Of a stretch of 64,000 nucleotides of DNA, positions 54,745 to 63,302 are shown one piece after another. Numbering within the stretch: the stretch's first letter is position 1; every line of letters starts with the position of its first letter. The stretch is taken from contig NZ_CCDG010000019.1 of NCBI RefSeq assembly GCF_000723885.1, forward strand, positions 1 to 64,000, in the 5' to 3' direction. The stretch is from Paenibacillus camerounensis (GTDB taxonomy: Bacteria; Bacillota; Bacilli; Paenibacillales; Paenibacillaceae). A program made the translations under genes and the position numbers. The notes under the pieces are model-generated. The model was not told the DNA's origin. It searched no databases and was given only the letters and a program-made list of their open reading frames with translations.

Positions 54745-55207
54745 CCCGCTCATACCCGATAATAGCTTCGCAGTTTCCCAAGGCGGTAACGGCTCCTGTA
54801 CGTACGAAGCCGAGCTTTTCATAGAAGTAGTGGTTTCGGATTGCCCAGGACGGCGTGTCGAGTGTCCATTTCCGGGCGGCGGGATAAGTCTCGAACAGAA
54901 AACGGAAGGATTCTTGTCCATAACCGTGATTCTGATACAGCGGATCAATAAAAATGCGGGCCAGGTGACATTCCCCGGCTTCCGGAAACGGGAAAACGAT
55001 CATGCCTCCGATTATGCTGTTCCCGGCTATCAGCTTATAATAATGGGCTTTGCCCATCTGCTCGGCCTGCCAGTCCGTAGAGCCGTAACCGGGAGGGCCG
55101 TCTTCCTCTTTATTCTGGTAGAGCCTGGCATCGGCATCAAAAGTCCGTTTTTGGACATCGGCCAGCCTGGCAGCATCTTGCGGATCAGCGAAAGATATAG
55201 TAAACAT
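54737..55207 (-). CDS. GNAT-family N-acetyltransferase
   Basis: A 156-residue acetyltransferase. GNAT motifs: ARIFIDPLYQNHGYGQESFRFL (acetyl-CoA loop, with NHGYG in place of Q/RxxGxG/A) and HYFYEKLGFVRTG. The substrate is unknown. Its 3' end overlaps the hydrolase pseudogene by 8 bp on the opposite strand. Confidence 0.82.
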   Translation of the reverse strand: MFTISFADPQDAARLADVQKRTFDADARLYQNKEEDGPPGYGSTDWQAEQMGKAHYYKLIAGNSIIGGMIVFPFPEAGECHLARIFIDPLYQNHGYGQESFRFLFETYPAARKWTLDTPSWAIRNHYFYEKLGFVRTGAVTALGNCEAIIGYERVK

Positions 55208-55326
55208 TTATATTGCCTGCCCCCTTGGCATATTATGGTTTTTATTTAATTCATTCTTGCATACTGTGCCGGATACCTGCTCCCAACAACTATATTATGA
55301 GCCCGATACAGAATTCCTTCTGGTTA

Positions 55327-55355
55327 TTGACGGGTTAGCAACATTCTCATATACT
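55327..55355 (+). promoter_or_regulatory. Promoter of carboxypeptidase gene
   Basis: TTGACG (55327-55332), a 17-bp spacer and TATACT (55350-55355), 44 bp before the start. Confidence 0.65.
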
Positions 55356-55398
55356 TCCACTAGCTGCTAGAGTAGATAGAATAGTGGGAGGCGGGAGA

Positions 55399-56919
55399 AT
55401 GAAACGATCATGGATGTACAGGCGGTTGCATAAGGTACTGCTGGGCTTTTGGAGTGGTATGCTGCTTGCCTTGATATTAACAATGACTCCGGTAGAGGCA
55501 TCTGCTAATATTGTGAATTCCAACCAGGTATATTCCTATACGATTATGCAAAGAGATATTGAACGGTTGGTGAAAGCCTATCCGGATCTGGTATCTATGG
55601 AGACATTGGGGCAAAGCCCCTATGGCCGGCAATTATGGGCTGTAAAGCTGGGCAGAGGGGAAGCAGTGCTGTCCCTGAACGGTTCCCATCATGCCAGAGA
55701 GTGGATGACAACTACCGTATTAATGAAAATGATTGATACATACGCCCAAGCCTATGTTAACAATACAACCATTGGAGATTACAGCGTACGCCGGCTTTTG
55801 GATGAAGTGAGCATCTGGATGGTCCCGATGGTGAATCCCGACGGTGTGGTGTTGTCCCAGCAGGGTACGGCAGGCCTTACAGCAGAGCTGGCTCAGACAC
55901 TGCGGCGTTACAACGGTAACAGTACTAACTTCACCCGCTGGAAGGCGAACATGCAGGGTATCGACCTTAACCGCCAGTATCCGGCCAACTGGAGCACGAT
56001 TAAGAATGCAGGCTCATACCCGTGGTATCAGAATTATAAAGGCCAGCGGCCCGCACAGGCGCCGGAAGTCCAGCTGATGATGGATTTTACATACCGGATC
56101 GATCCGGAGATGACGATTTCGTACCATAGCTCCGGAGAAATTATTTTCTGGCATTTTAATACCCTCAGCAGCAATGCAGCCCGGGATCAGGCAATAGCCC
56201 GGACAATTAGCCGTATGACCGGATACTCTCTGGTATCTCCTGAGAAGAACCCTTCCGGCGGAGGCTATAAGGACTGGTTCATCCAGGAGTTTGGCCGTCC
56301 GGGCTTAACAATTGAAATTGCCCCGTATGCCGGAGAGCGGAATGTGCCTCTAAGCCAGTTTGAACGCGTCTGGAAAGATAACAGGGCGGTGGGACTTTAT
56401 TCTGCACTGCAGACTCATTCCTTATGGCTGAATAAGCAGAAGGTCCAGTATCTCCAGCAGTCCATGGATGTACTTGCTGAAACCGGACTCTATTCCCAAA
56501 TAGGGAAGTTGTCCGGAGGTGTCAGTATACAGCCGCAAAGACTGCATGTGATCGCCAAAAAGGGTGACTGGTACCAGGTACAGGCGGCAGAAGGCACTGG
56601 CTGGATTCAGTCTTCCCCCGGAAAGCTTGCGGTAGTGGAGGAGATTGCAGCAACTGCAGAGCTAAAGGTAAGTGTCCCGGCATATAAATATCCCGATGGA
56701 TATGCTCCTAAAGTGACATTCCTGGAGCCGCAGACTGTTCAGGTATCAGGCAGATGGGGGAACTGGCTGCTGGCCCTGACTCCCGTTGGAAGCTGGTGGA
56801 TTGATGGGCGGACGGCAGAGCTGAAGTGGCCGGTGGAGGAAGAAGGACAGGAAGCGGCAGTTGAGCCGCAAGGAGCGGAGCAGATGGTGCCCGGGCCTGT
56901 AAGCTCCCCTGAAATATAG
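55399..56919 (+). CDS. Secreted M14-family zinc carboxypeptidase
   Basis: A 506-residue exported metallopeptidase. The signal peptide ends near VEASANI. The M14 core (about 45-330) has the zinc ligands His and Glu in NGSHHAREW, the third ligand His in SYHSSGEI, substrate-binding NxR-type DLNRQYPANW and the catalytic Glu in LTIEIAPYAG. The C-terminal ~160 residues contain two SH3-like beta units, suggesting cell-wall binding. It may process wall peptides or nutrients. GGGAGGCGGGAG precedes the ATG at 55399. Confidence 0.9.
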   Translation: MKRSWMYRRLHKVLLGFWSGMLLALILTMTPVEASANIVNSNQVYSYTIMQRDIERLVKAYPDLVSMETLGQSPYGRQLWAVKLGRGEAVLSLNGSHHAREWMTTTVLMKMIDTYAQAYVNNTTIGDYSVRRLLDEVSIWMVPMVNPDGVVLSQQGTAGLTAELAQTLRRYNGNSTNFTRWKANMQGIDLNRQYPANWSTIKNAGSYPWYQNYKGQRPAQAPEVQLMMDFTYRIDPEMTISYHSSGEIIFWHFNTLSSNAARDQAIARTISRMTGYSLVSPEKNPSGGGYKDWFIQEFGRPGLTIEIAPYAGERNVPLSQFERVWKDNRAVGLYSALQTHSLWLNKQKVQYLQQSMDVLAETGLYSQIGKLSGGVSIQPQRLHVIAKKGDWYQVQAAEGTGWIQSSPGKLAVVEEIAATAELKVSVPAYKYPDGYAPKVTFLEPQTVQVSGRWGNWLLALTPVGSWWIDGRTAELKWPVEEEGQEAAVEPQGAEQMVPGPVSSPEI

Positions 56920-56949
56920 GCTTGTAAGCCAACTATAGGATGGTAATCA

Positions 56950-56997
56950 CAAAAAAGGTGCTCCGCAACCGCATAATTACGGCTGAATGGAGCACCT
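56950..56997 (-). terminator. Terminator of the 3-hydroxyisobutyrate-dehydrogenase-family gene
   Basis: On the minus strand AGGTGCTCC pairs with GGAGCACCT and is followed by T6. Confidence 0.75.
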
Positions 56998-57047
56998 CAT
57001 AACAATTGACCCGGTAATGGAAGTGATTGTTGTACCCGTACCGCAGC

Positions 57048-57950
57048 CTACTCCTGAGCCTTATCTGCCCCGATTTTGCGGCCGATCCAGGCTTCGTAGG
57101 TTTTCACTACAGCGGACAGATCCTCATCACCGTAGCCTTGGGTATATCCGGCCTGGAACATGCTCTTGGCCAGTCCCAGCATAGGCGAAGGGACTCCGGT
57201 TGAGTCGCTGAGTGCGGAAGCAAGCTTCAGGTCTTTAAGCATAAGAGCCAGTGAAAACTGGTTGCTGAAGTCATCTTCGATAATTTTGCGCCCTTTCAGC
57301 TCGGCCTGCTTGCTGCCCGCGGAACCGTTCTGGACAAGCTCCAGGAATTTATCTGCCGGTACACCGTTCTTTACAGCAATGGAGAAGCCTTCAGCGAGGG
57401 CAACATTATGAATGCCGACCATAGAATTATGCGCCAGCTTGGCGACGGCGCCGCTGCCGTTCCCGCCCATATGCAGCAGCAGGCGGCCCATTGTGTCAAA
57501 GAGATCACGCTCTGCTTCAATGACCTTGGCGTCGCCGCCAACCATGAACACAAGCGTGCCTTCGATCGCTGCAGGCTTGCTGCCGGTTACCGGCGCATCA
57601 AGGAAGCTGCCGCCGCGTTCTTCTACAGCCGCTGCGACCTCTTTGACCAGTCCGGGGGAAATGGTGCTGGAGTCAATGATTACGGCTCCCGGCTTCAGGA
57701 CCGCCAGTATACCGTCTTCACCGTAAAAAACCTCCCGGATCGAATCATCGTTACTGATCATGGTAATAATAACATCCTTGTCCTGCGCTGCCGCCTGCGG
57801 GGTAGCTGCAACAGTTGCACCGGCATCCTCCAAAGGCTTGCACTTCTCTGCCGTACGGTTGTATACCGTAACCTGGTATCCGCCTTTCAGCAGGTTTGCC
57901 GCCATGGGAGCGCCCATCGTTCCGAGCCCGATAAAGCCGATCTGTTTCAT
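57048..57950 (-). CDS. 3-hydroxyisobutyrate dehydrogenase-family oxidoreductase
   Basis: A 300-residue NAD(P)-dependent beta-hydroxyacid dehydrogenase. The N-terminal Rossmann motif is GFIGLGTMGAPMAANL; the substrate motif is FLDAPVTGSKPAA; the catalytic Lys is in AKLAHNSMVG. The C-terminal domain has DFSNQFSLALMLKDLKLA. The substrate could be 3-hydroxyisobutyrate, tartronate semialdehyde or glyoxylate/succinate semialdehyde. A 3-hydroxyisobutyrate role would fit the valine catabolism theme but is not shown. Confidence 0.88.
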   Translation of the reverse strand: MKQIGFIGLGTMGAPMAANLLKGGYQVTVYNRTAEKCKPLEDAGATVAATPQAAAQDKDVIITMISNDDSIREVFYGEDGILAVLKPGAVIIDSSTISPGLVKEVAAAVEERGGSFLDAPVTGSKPAAIEGTLVFMVGGDAKVIEAERDLFDTMGRLLLHMGGNGSGAVAKLAHNSMVGIHNVALAEGFSIAVKNGVPADKFLELVQNGSAGSKQAELKGRKIIEDDFSNQFSLALMLKDLKLASALSDSTGVPSPMLGLAKSMFQAGYTQGYGDEDLSAVVKTYEAWIGRKIGADKAQE

Positions 57951-57970
57951 TCCATCTCCGCCTTCACTCT

Positions 57971-58165
57971 TTAAAGTTCGCTGCCGGAGCAGAAGCGGCT
58001 TGTCCGCCGGTTCAGGTTCTCCAGCTGTGTTTTAATCATTCTATCACGGTACTTGGGGTTGTTCCACCGGGACAGTGGGCTATGTACGTCAAGCAAGCGC
58101 TTCCATGTAACTTTCGAAAACTTGTGCCAAAAGCCCGGGATGTGCCCTAAGACCTTGCCAGTCAA
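57971..58165 (-). CDS. Possible small protein of unknown function
   Basis: An open frame of 64 codons beginning with TTG, 20 bp upstream of the dehydrogenase gene on the same strand. The product is basic with many aromatic residues (GFWHKFSKVTWKRLL). The ribosome-binding site is weak and no family is recognised. Its start overlaps the likely promoter region of pgi. It may be spurious. Confidence 0.3.
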   Translation of the reverse strand: MTGKVLGHIPGFWHKFSKVTWKRLLDVHSPLSRWNNPKYRDRMIKTQLENLNRRTSRFCSGSEL

Positions 58166-58187
58166 GACAAATTAAAGTATCCTAGAT

Positions 58188-58193
58188 TATAAT
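58188..58193 (+). promoter_or_regulatory. Likely -10 element of the pgi promoter
   Basis: A consensus TATAAT lies 55 bp before the pgi start. The -35 (AAGACA at 18 bp) is weak. Confidence 0.5.
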
Positions 58194-58247
58194 GTTGTAA
58201 CAAACCGTGTCAAATCTAAAGAGATATACAGGAGGTTACCATAACCG

Positions 58248-59603
58248 ATGTCCAAGAAGATTAATTTTGACTACAGCAAAGCCCTGTCTTTCCTTAACCA
58301 GCATGAAGTTGACTACTTTGCTGCTCCGATTAAACTAGCCCATGAGCAACTGCACAACAAAACTGGGGCCGGCTCCGATTTCCTGGGCTGGATTGATCTC
58401 CCGACCGCATATGACAAAGAAGAGTTTGCGCGTATTCAGGCAGCAGCCAAGAAGATCCAGAGTGATTCCGAGGTTCTGATTGTTATCGGGATCGGCGGTT
58501 CTTATCTGGGAGCACGTGCTGCGATTGAAGCCCTGACACATTCCTTCTACAATAACCTGACTAAGGAACAGCGCAAGACTCCGGAAGTGTATTTCGCAGG
58601 CAACAACATTAGCTCTACATATATCACACACCTGCTTGACCTGGTGGAAGGCAAGGACTTCTCCGTTAACGTTATCTCCAAATCCGGGACAACTACTGAA
58701 CCGGCAATCGCGTTCCGCATTTTCCGCGCGGCGCTGGAGAAGAAATACGGCAAGGAAGAAGCACGCAAGCGTATCTACGCTACTACAGACAAGGAGAAGG
58801 GCGCACTCAAGAAGCTGGCTACTGAAGAAGGCTATGAGTCGTTCATCATCCCTGACGATGTAGGCGGACGTTATTCCGTACTGACACCTGTAGGACTTCT
58901 GCCAATTGCTGTAGCAGGCATCAACATTGAAGAAATGATGCAGGGAGCTGCAGCCGCAGCTGATGAGTTCAACAATCCGGATGTAGCGACTAACCAGAGC
59001 TACCAATATGCTGCAGTGCGTAACGCATTGTACCGCAAAGGCAAGACAACAGAAATTCTTGTTAACTACGAGCCTTCCCTTCACTTCGTATCCGAATGGT
59101 GGAAGCAGCTGTACGGAGAAAGCGAAGGCAAGGATTACAAAGGGATTTATCCTTCTTCCGTTGACTTCTCCACCGATCTTCACTCTATGGGCCAGTTCAT
59201 TCAGGAGGGTAACCGTAACATTTTCGAAACAGTTATCCAGGTTGAGCAGGTTCGCCACCACATCACGCTGGAGAGCGATGCTGATGACCTTGACGGTCTG
59301 AACTTCCTTGCCGGTGAAACAGTGGACTTCGTTAACAAGAAGGCTTTCCAGGGAACGCTGCTGGCGCACACAGACGGACAAGTGCCGAACCTGATCGTGA
59401 CAATCCCGGATCAAACTCCATATACTTTCGGTTATCTGGTTTACTTCTTTGAAAAAGCCTGCGGTATCAGCGGATACCTGCTTGGCGTTAATCCGTTTGA
59501 CCAGCCGGGCGTGGAAGCATACAAGAAGAACATGTTCGCGCTGCTGGGCAAACCGGGCTACGAGAAAGAAAAAGCTGAATTGGAAGCCAGACTTACTGAA
59601 TAG
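58248..59603 (+). CDS. pgi: Glucose-6-phosphate isomerase
   Basis: A 451-residue enzyme interconverting glucose-6-phosphate and fructose-6-phosphate. It shows [49 protein letters not shown] and the catalytic-His region [12 protein letters not shown], with [12 protein letters not shown] near the end. The length fits the Bacillota type. ACAGGAGG lies about 12 nt before the ATG. Confidence 0.97.
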   Translation: MSKKINFDYSKALSFLNQHEVDYFAAPIKLAHEQLHNKTGAGSDFLGWIDLPTAYDKEEFARIQAAAKKIQSDSEVLIVIGIGGSYLGARAAIEALTHSFYNNLTKEQRKTPEVYFAGNNISSTYITHLLDLVEGKDFSVNVISKSGTTTEPAIAFRIFRAALEKKYGKEEARKRIYATTDKEKGALKKLATEEGYESFIIPDDVGGRYSVLTPVGLLPIAVAGINIEEMMQGAAAAADEFNNPDVATNQSYQYAAVRNALYRKGKTTEILVNYEPSLHFVSEWWKQLYGESEGKDYKGIYPSSVDFSTDLHSMGQFIQEGNRNIFETVIQVEQVRHHITLESDADDLDGLNFLAGETVDFVNKKAFQGTLLAHTDGQVPNLIVTIPDQTPYTFGYLVYFFEKACGISGYLLGVNPFDQPGVEAYKKNMFALLGKPGYEKEKAELEARLTE

Positions 59604-59645
59604 CATTACCGTACACCACAGAACATTCATACATTAGTAGTAACT

Positions 59646-59690
59646 GGGAGCAGTCCATAGGTTATCCATACCGGGGCTGCTCCTAAACTA
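59646..59690 (+). terminator. Weak hairpin after pgi
   Basis: GGGAGCAGTCC pairs with GGGGCTGCTCC across a 15-nt loop. No T-tract follows, so its efficiency as a terminator is doubtful. Confidence 0.4.
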
Positions 59691-59729
59691 TATTAAGTTA
59701 TCCCAAGACTAGGTAAGGAATGGAATAGG

Positions 59730-60362
59730 ATGCTGGAACAATATCGGACGGTGCGTTCTCCCGGGTCCCGGGAAGTCGTAATTCGTAAGTCGCGTTTTAT
59801 CGGGCATGTAATGCCGGTGGACAATGAAGAAGAGGCTATGCAATTTATTGAAGACATCAAGAAGCAGCACCGCAATGCCACGCATAACTGCTCTGCTTAC
59901 ATGATTGGCGAAAGAGATGAGATTCAAAGACAGTCAGATGACGGGGAACCGAGTGGAACGGCCGGTAAACCGATTTTGGAAGTAATCCGCAACCAACAAG
60001 TTAAAAATGTCGCAATTGTGGTTACCCGTTATTTCGGAGGCATTATGCTGGGAGCAGGCGGTCTTATCCGGGCTTATGCTGACGGCGCTGTGCTGGCGCT
60101 TGAGGCCGGTGAAGTCATTACCCGGGTGCTGAGGCGTGAGGTTTTTGTGCAGATTGATTATACGTGGCTGGGCAAAGTTGAGAATGAGCTGCGTGCTAAA
60201 GGCACCAAGACCGGTGAAACCTCCTTTACGGATACAGTGACACTGCTGTGTCTGCCGCGGAATGATGAAGGTGACGCATTTGTAGCATGGATAACGGATC
60301 TTACCCAGGGGCAGGCGCTGGTTACAGAAGGGCGGCGGCTTTACTTCAGCGAAGGGGAATAG
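59730..60362 (+). CDS. YigZ/IMPACT-family protein
   Basis: A 210-residue UPF0029 protein. The IMPACT N-terminal signature is RNATHNCSAYMIGE, QRQSDDGEPSGTAGKPILEV and VVTRYFGGIMLGAGGLIRAY; a DUF1949-like domain follows. The family is linked to translation and stress responses; the precise activity is unknown. AAGGAATGG precedes the ATG. The TetR gene starts 4 bp after its stop, so the two are probably one unit. Confidence 0.88.
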   Translation: MLEQYRTVRSPGSREVVIRKSRFIGHVMPVDNEEEAMQFIEDIKKQHRNATHNCSAYMIGERDEIQRQSDDGEPSGTAGKPILEVIRNQQVKNVAIVVTRYFGGIMLGAGGLIRAYADGAVLALEAGEVITRVLRREVFVQIDYTWLGKVENELRAKGTKTGETSFTDTVTLLCLPRNDEGDAFVAWITDLTQGQALVTEGRRLYFSEGE

Positions 60363-60365
60363 ATT

Positions 60366-60947
60366 ATGGCAAGAAGAGCAGTGGAGCGGGAGTTGTCGAG
60401 AGAGAGGATTCTGGAAGCAGCCAGGCATTTGTTTATCACCAAAGGATACCGTGCAATTTCTATGCGCAGCATCGGACAGCATCTGGGATACAGCCATGGC
60501 TCGCTCTATTATCATTTCAAAGAAAAAGCGGAGCTGTTCTATGCTATCGTGGTTGAGGACTTTAATCACGTAGCGGGCCTGCTTAATGAGGCAATGAATA
60601 ACCCGCCTGAACCCGGTATGACCCGGGTGGAGCAGCTGGTAATGGAATTTATCCGTTTTGGACTCGATCATCCGCATCAGTACGAGATTATGTTCATGAT
60701 CCGTGATGAAGAGCTTCTGGCTTATTGCCGTGCAGAACAGGGACGATGTTTTGAGTTATTCGCAGGTATTGTACGCCGGCATATGAAGGAAGAGGGATAT
60801 GTTTCCGAGGATTGGCAAAGTGTCCCGCTGACGTTGTTTTTATCTGCCCACGGATTTATTTCTTATAATATTCAGGATAAAGTTTCTTTTGATGATGTTA
60901 AGCAGGCCGCCCTTACTCATATTAAGGTGCTCAGCCGGAGTCTTTAG
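60366..60947 (+). CDS. TetR-family transcriptional regulator
   Basis: A 193-residue regulator. N-terminal HTH: RERILEAARHLFITKGYRAI, then SMRSIGQHLGYSHGSLYYHFKEKAELF. The C-terminal ligand domain matches TetR_C types with unknown inducers. The ribosome-binding site GAAGGGGA lies at the end of the upstream gene, giving translational coupling. Confidence 0.9.
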   Translation: MARRAVERELSRERILEAARHLFITKGYRAISMRSIGQHLGYSHGSLYYHFKEKAELFYAIVVEDFNHVAGLLNEAMNNPPEPGMTRVEQLVMEFIRFGLDHPHQYEIMFMIRDEELLAYCRAEQGRCFELFAGIVRRHMKEEGYVSEDWQSVPLTLFLSAHGFISYNIQDKVSFDDVKQAALTHIKVLSRSL

Positions 60948-61041
60948 TTTTCCGCATTTTTAGGCCTCCTCACTTTAGAACTGTGCATTGGTATAACTTT
61001 GCATAGTGAAAGTGTTATAGAAGCTATAAATTGCATAGAAG

Positions 61042-61075
61042 CGGCTCCGCCGGAACTGGCGGAGCCGTGTTTAAT
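61042..61075 (+). terminator. Hairpin terminator after the TetR gene
   Basis: CGGCTCCGCC-GGAACT-GGCGGAGCCG is a perfect 10-bp stem followed by TGTTTAATT. Confidence 0.65.
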
Positions 61076-61096
61076 TAGCTTTATTGACAAGTCCTA

Positions 61097-61498
61097 TTAT
61101 CCCTCAATAATCTTCACATAACATTGGCGGTGTCTCGGCCCGTCGAATTCACAGAAATAAATGCCCTGCCAGCGGCCGAGCAGCAGGGAACCCTCTTGGA
61201 TAATAATGCTCTGGGAAGGACCGGCGGTTATTGATTTTAGATGGGAGGCTGTATTGCCTTCGCCGTGACGGTATTTCGGATGCTCCCAGGGGTACACCTC
61301 ATCCAGCCTCATCAGCACGTCATGCTTTACATCCGGATCGGCATTTTCATTAATAGCAATTCCTGCAGTGGTATGCGGGCAATAGATTACAGCAATGCCA
61401 TTTTGCACCCCGCTCTTTTTTACATAGGAAATAACTTCACGCGTAATATCACGCAGCTCATCCCGTTTGCTGGTCGAAATCTCAATAGTATGTAACAT
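61097..61498 (-). CDS. YjbQ-family (UPF0047) protein
   Basis: A 133-residue protein of the YjbQ/secondary thiamine-phosphate synthase family. Conserved motifs: VIYCPHTTAGIAINENADP, YRHGEGNTASHLKS and LLLGRWQGIYFCEFDGPRHR. The physiological role of the family is debated. It is divergent from the sulfate importer operon, with the CymR-like site between them. Confidence 0.9.
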   Translation of the reverse strand: MLHTIEISTSKRDELRDITREVISYVKKSGVQNGIAVIYCPHTTAGIAINENADPDVKHDVLMRLDEVYPWEHPKYRHGEGNTASHLKSITAGPSQSIIIQEGSLLLGRWQGIYFCEFDGPRHRQCYVKIIEG

Positions 61499-61605
61499 AA
61501 TGTTATCCCCTCCCTGTAATATAAATAAAATATACTATAGTTTACCCCAAATTGAACGAAAGTAATTGACGGACACAGGCGGCTTTGGTAAAGTAATGAT
61601 AATTA

Positions 61606-61632
61606 TAATACCAAGTATATTAATAGGAATAA
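61606..61632 (+). promoter_or_regulatory. CymR-like operator upstream of cysT
   Basis: A 27-bp site starting TAATACC and containing ATAGGAAT matches about 25 positions of the CymR consensus as I remember it (TAAWWNCNNANWNANNNATM followed by GGAATTW). CymR represses sulfur-uptake genes in Bacillota; the site lies 58 bp before cysT. Confidence 0.55.
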
Positions 61633-61690
61633 TTATGGGCGTAATGGCTACTATACCGACCGGATATCCGGAGGTGGGGGGACTCTTAAC

Positions 61691-62506
61691 TTGAATTCGC
61701 TGCTGAGACACAAGGGCTGGACCTGGGGATTTCGCACAACGATTCTGCTGTATTTTGTCGTGCTGATTGTTTTGCCGATTCTCGGCGTATATTACAATTC
61801 CTTTTCGCTGGGCTTCAGCACCTTTATCGAAGCTGTAAGCGACCCGATTGCCTGGAAATCGGTCCTGCTGACACTGAAGCTGGCAGTCATTGCTACTGTT
61901 ATAAATGTCCTGCTGGGCACGATGATTGCCTGGGTGCTGATCCGCTACCGTTTCCCCGGTAAAGCACTGCTGAACAGCCTGGTCGATCTCCCCTTTGCCT
62001 TGCCGACAGCGGTCGGTGGTCTGATGATTCTGCTGCTGCTGGGGCCGGGCAGTCTGATTGGCAGGCTGGCGGAGAGACTCGGCTTCGAGATTGTTTTTCA
62101 TCAGCCGGCTATTGTAATCGCCATGATCTTTGTAACGTTCCCGTTTGTCATCCGCGCGGTACAGCCGCTGCTGGAGGAGCTTGATCCTTCCGAGGAGGAA
62201 GCGGCCTATACGATGGGCGCCAGGAGCAGCCGGGTATTCCGGCGGGTGATTCTTCCCTCGATGGCTCCGGGGATGATCAGCGGCGGTATGCTGGCCTTCT
62301 CGCGGGCGCTGGCTGAATTCGGGGCAGTTGTGCTGGTTGCCGGCAATATTCCCGGACGGACGCTGGTGTCCTCAGTCTTTATTTTTGGTGAAGTGGAAAG
62401 TGATAATCCGGTTGGTGCTGCTGCGGTATCGGTCATTCTCCTGACCTTGTCCTTCCTGATCCTCTGGCTGATTAATCTGCTGCAGATGCGGGGGAGAAGA
62501 TCATGA
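61691..62506 (+). CDS. cysT: Sulfate ABC transporter permease CysT
   Basis: A 271-residue permease of the sulfate/thiosulfate importer with six membrane segments. The signature DLPFALPTAVGGL and the cytoplasmic EAAYTMGARSSRVFRRVILPSM (EAA loop) are visible. TTG start at 61691, about 10 nt after GGAGGTGGGGG. It overlaps cysW by 4 nt. Confidence 0.93.
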   Translation: MNSLLRHKGWTWGFRTTILLYFVVLIVLPILGVYYNSFSLGFSTFIEAVSDPIAWKSVLLTLKLAVIATVINVLLGTMIAWVLIRYRFPGKALLNSLVDLPFALPTAVGGLMILLLLGPGSLIGRLAERLGFEIVFHQPAIVIAMIFVTFPFVIRAVQPLLEELDPSEEEAAYTMGARSSRVFRRVILPSMAPGMISGGMLAFSRALAEFGAVVLVAGNIPGRTLVSSVFIFGEVESDNPVGAAAVSVILLTLSFLILWLINLLQMRGRRS

Positions 62507-63300
62507 GAAAATTATGGATTATCCTTACCTATCTTGTATTTATCCTGCTGATTGCTGCTCCGCTGGGTAAAATGGCGACAGAGGCTTTCAGTGATGGCTT
62601 CAGCGGATTCTGGGCCTCGTTGTCTCGGCCGGAGGCACTGCATGCGCTGATGATGACCGGGTTCGTGGTTGTGGTGGTTACACTGCTGAATACCTTGTTC
62701 GGCATTATGCTGGCCCTGTATCTGGTGCGGGCGAACTGGCTGGGTAAACGGCTGAAAGGGCTGCTTAACAGCATTGTCGATCTGCCGTATGCCGTATCAC
62801 CGGTAATCGGGGGGCTGATGATCGTCCTTCTGCTCGGCCCGGACAGCGCGCTTGGTGCGCTTTTTGAACAAATCGGAGTCAATATTGTTTATGCTTTTCC
62901 CGGAATGGTCATTGCCACGCTGTTCGTAACGTTCCCGCTGATGGTGCGTGAGGTGATGCCGGTGCTGCAGGAGATCGGTTCACAGCAGGAAGAGGCTGCT
63001 TCGACGCTCGGGGCGTACGGCTGGACAACCTTTTGGAAGGTGACCTGGCCTTCAATCCGCTGGGCGGTTATCTATGGCGTGATTCTGACGGTTGCCCGCT
63101 CACTGGGCGAATTCGGCGCCGTACTCGTTGTATCGGGTAACATTATGAATAAAACACAGACTGCAACCACACTGGTCTACCAGGATGTAGAGAACTTTAA
63201 TGTAACTGCTGCGGGCGGTGTGGCGCTGGTGCTGGCCGCATTCTCCGCAGGCTTGCTGCTGCTGATGGAATGGAGTAAGAGACGAAAGGGTGTGCATTAG
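62503..63300 (+). CDS. cysW: Sulfate ABC transporter permease CysW
   Basis: A 265-residue second permease. DLPYAVSPVIGGL and the EAA loop EAASTLGAYGWTTFWKVTWPS are present; FNVTAAGGVALVLA near the C-terminus is typical of CysW. The ATG overlaps the end of cysT by 4 nt (ATGA) and the next gene follows after 2 bp. Confidence 0.93.
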   Translation: MRKLWIILTYLVFILLIAAPLGKMATEAFSDGFSGFWASLSRPEALHALMMTGFVVVVVTLLNTLFGIMLALYLVRANWLGKRLKGLLNSIVDLPYAVSPVIGGLMIVLLLGPDSALGALFEQIGVNIVYAFPGMVIATLFVTFPLMVREVMPVLQEIGSQQEEAASTLGAYGWTTFWKVTWPSIRWAVIYGVILTVARSLGEFGAVLVVSGNIMNKTQTATTLVYQDVENFNVTAAGGVALVLAAFSAGLLLLMEWSKRRKGVH

Positions 63301-63302
63301 AG

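Noticed and set aside
58335..59630. A 431-codon minus-strand frame opposite pgi
   Set aside because: pgi is certain on the plus strand; the antisense frame has no family features.
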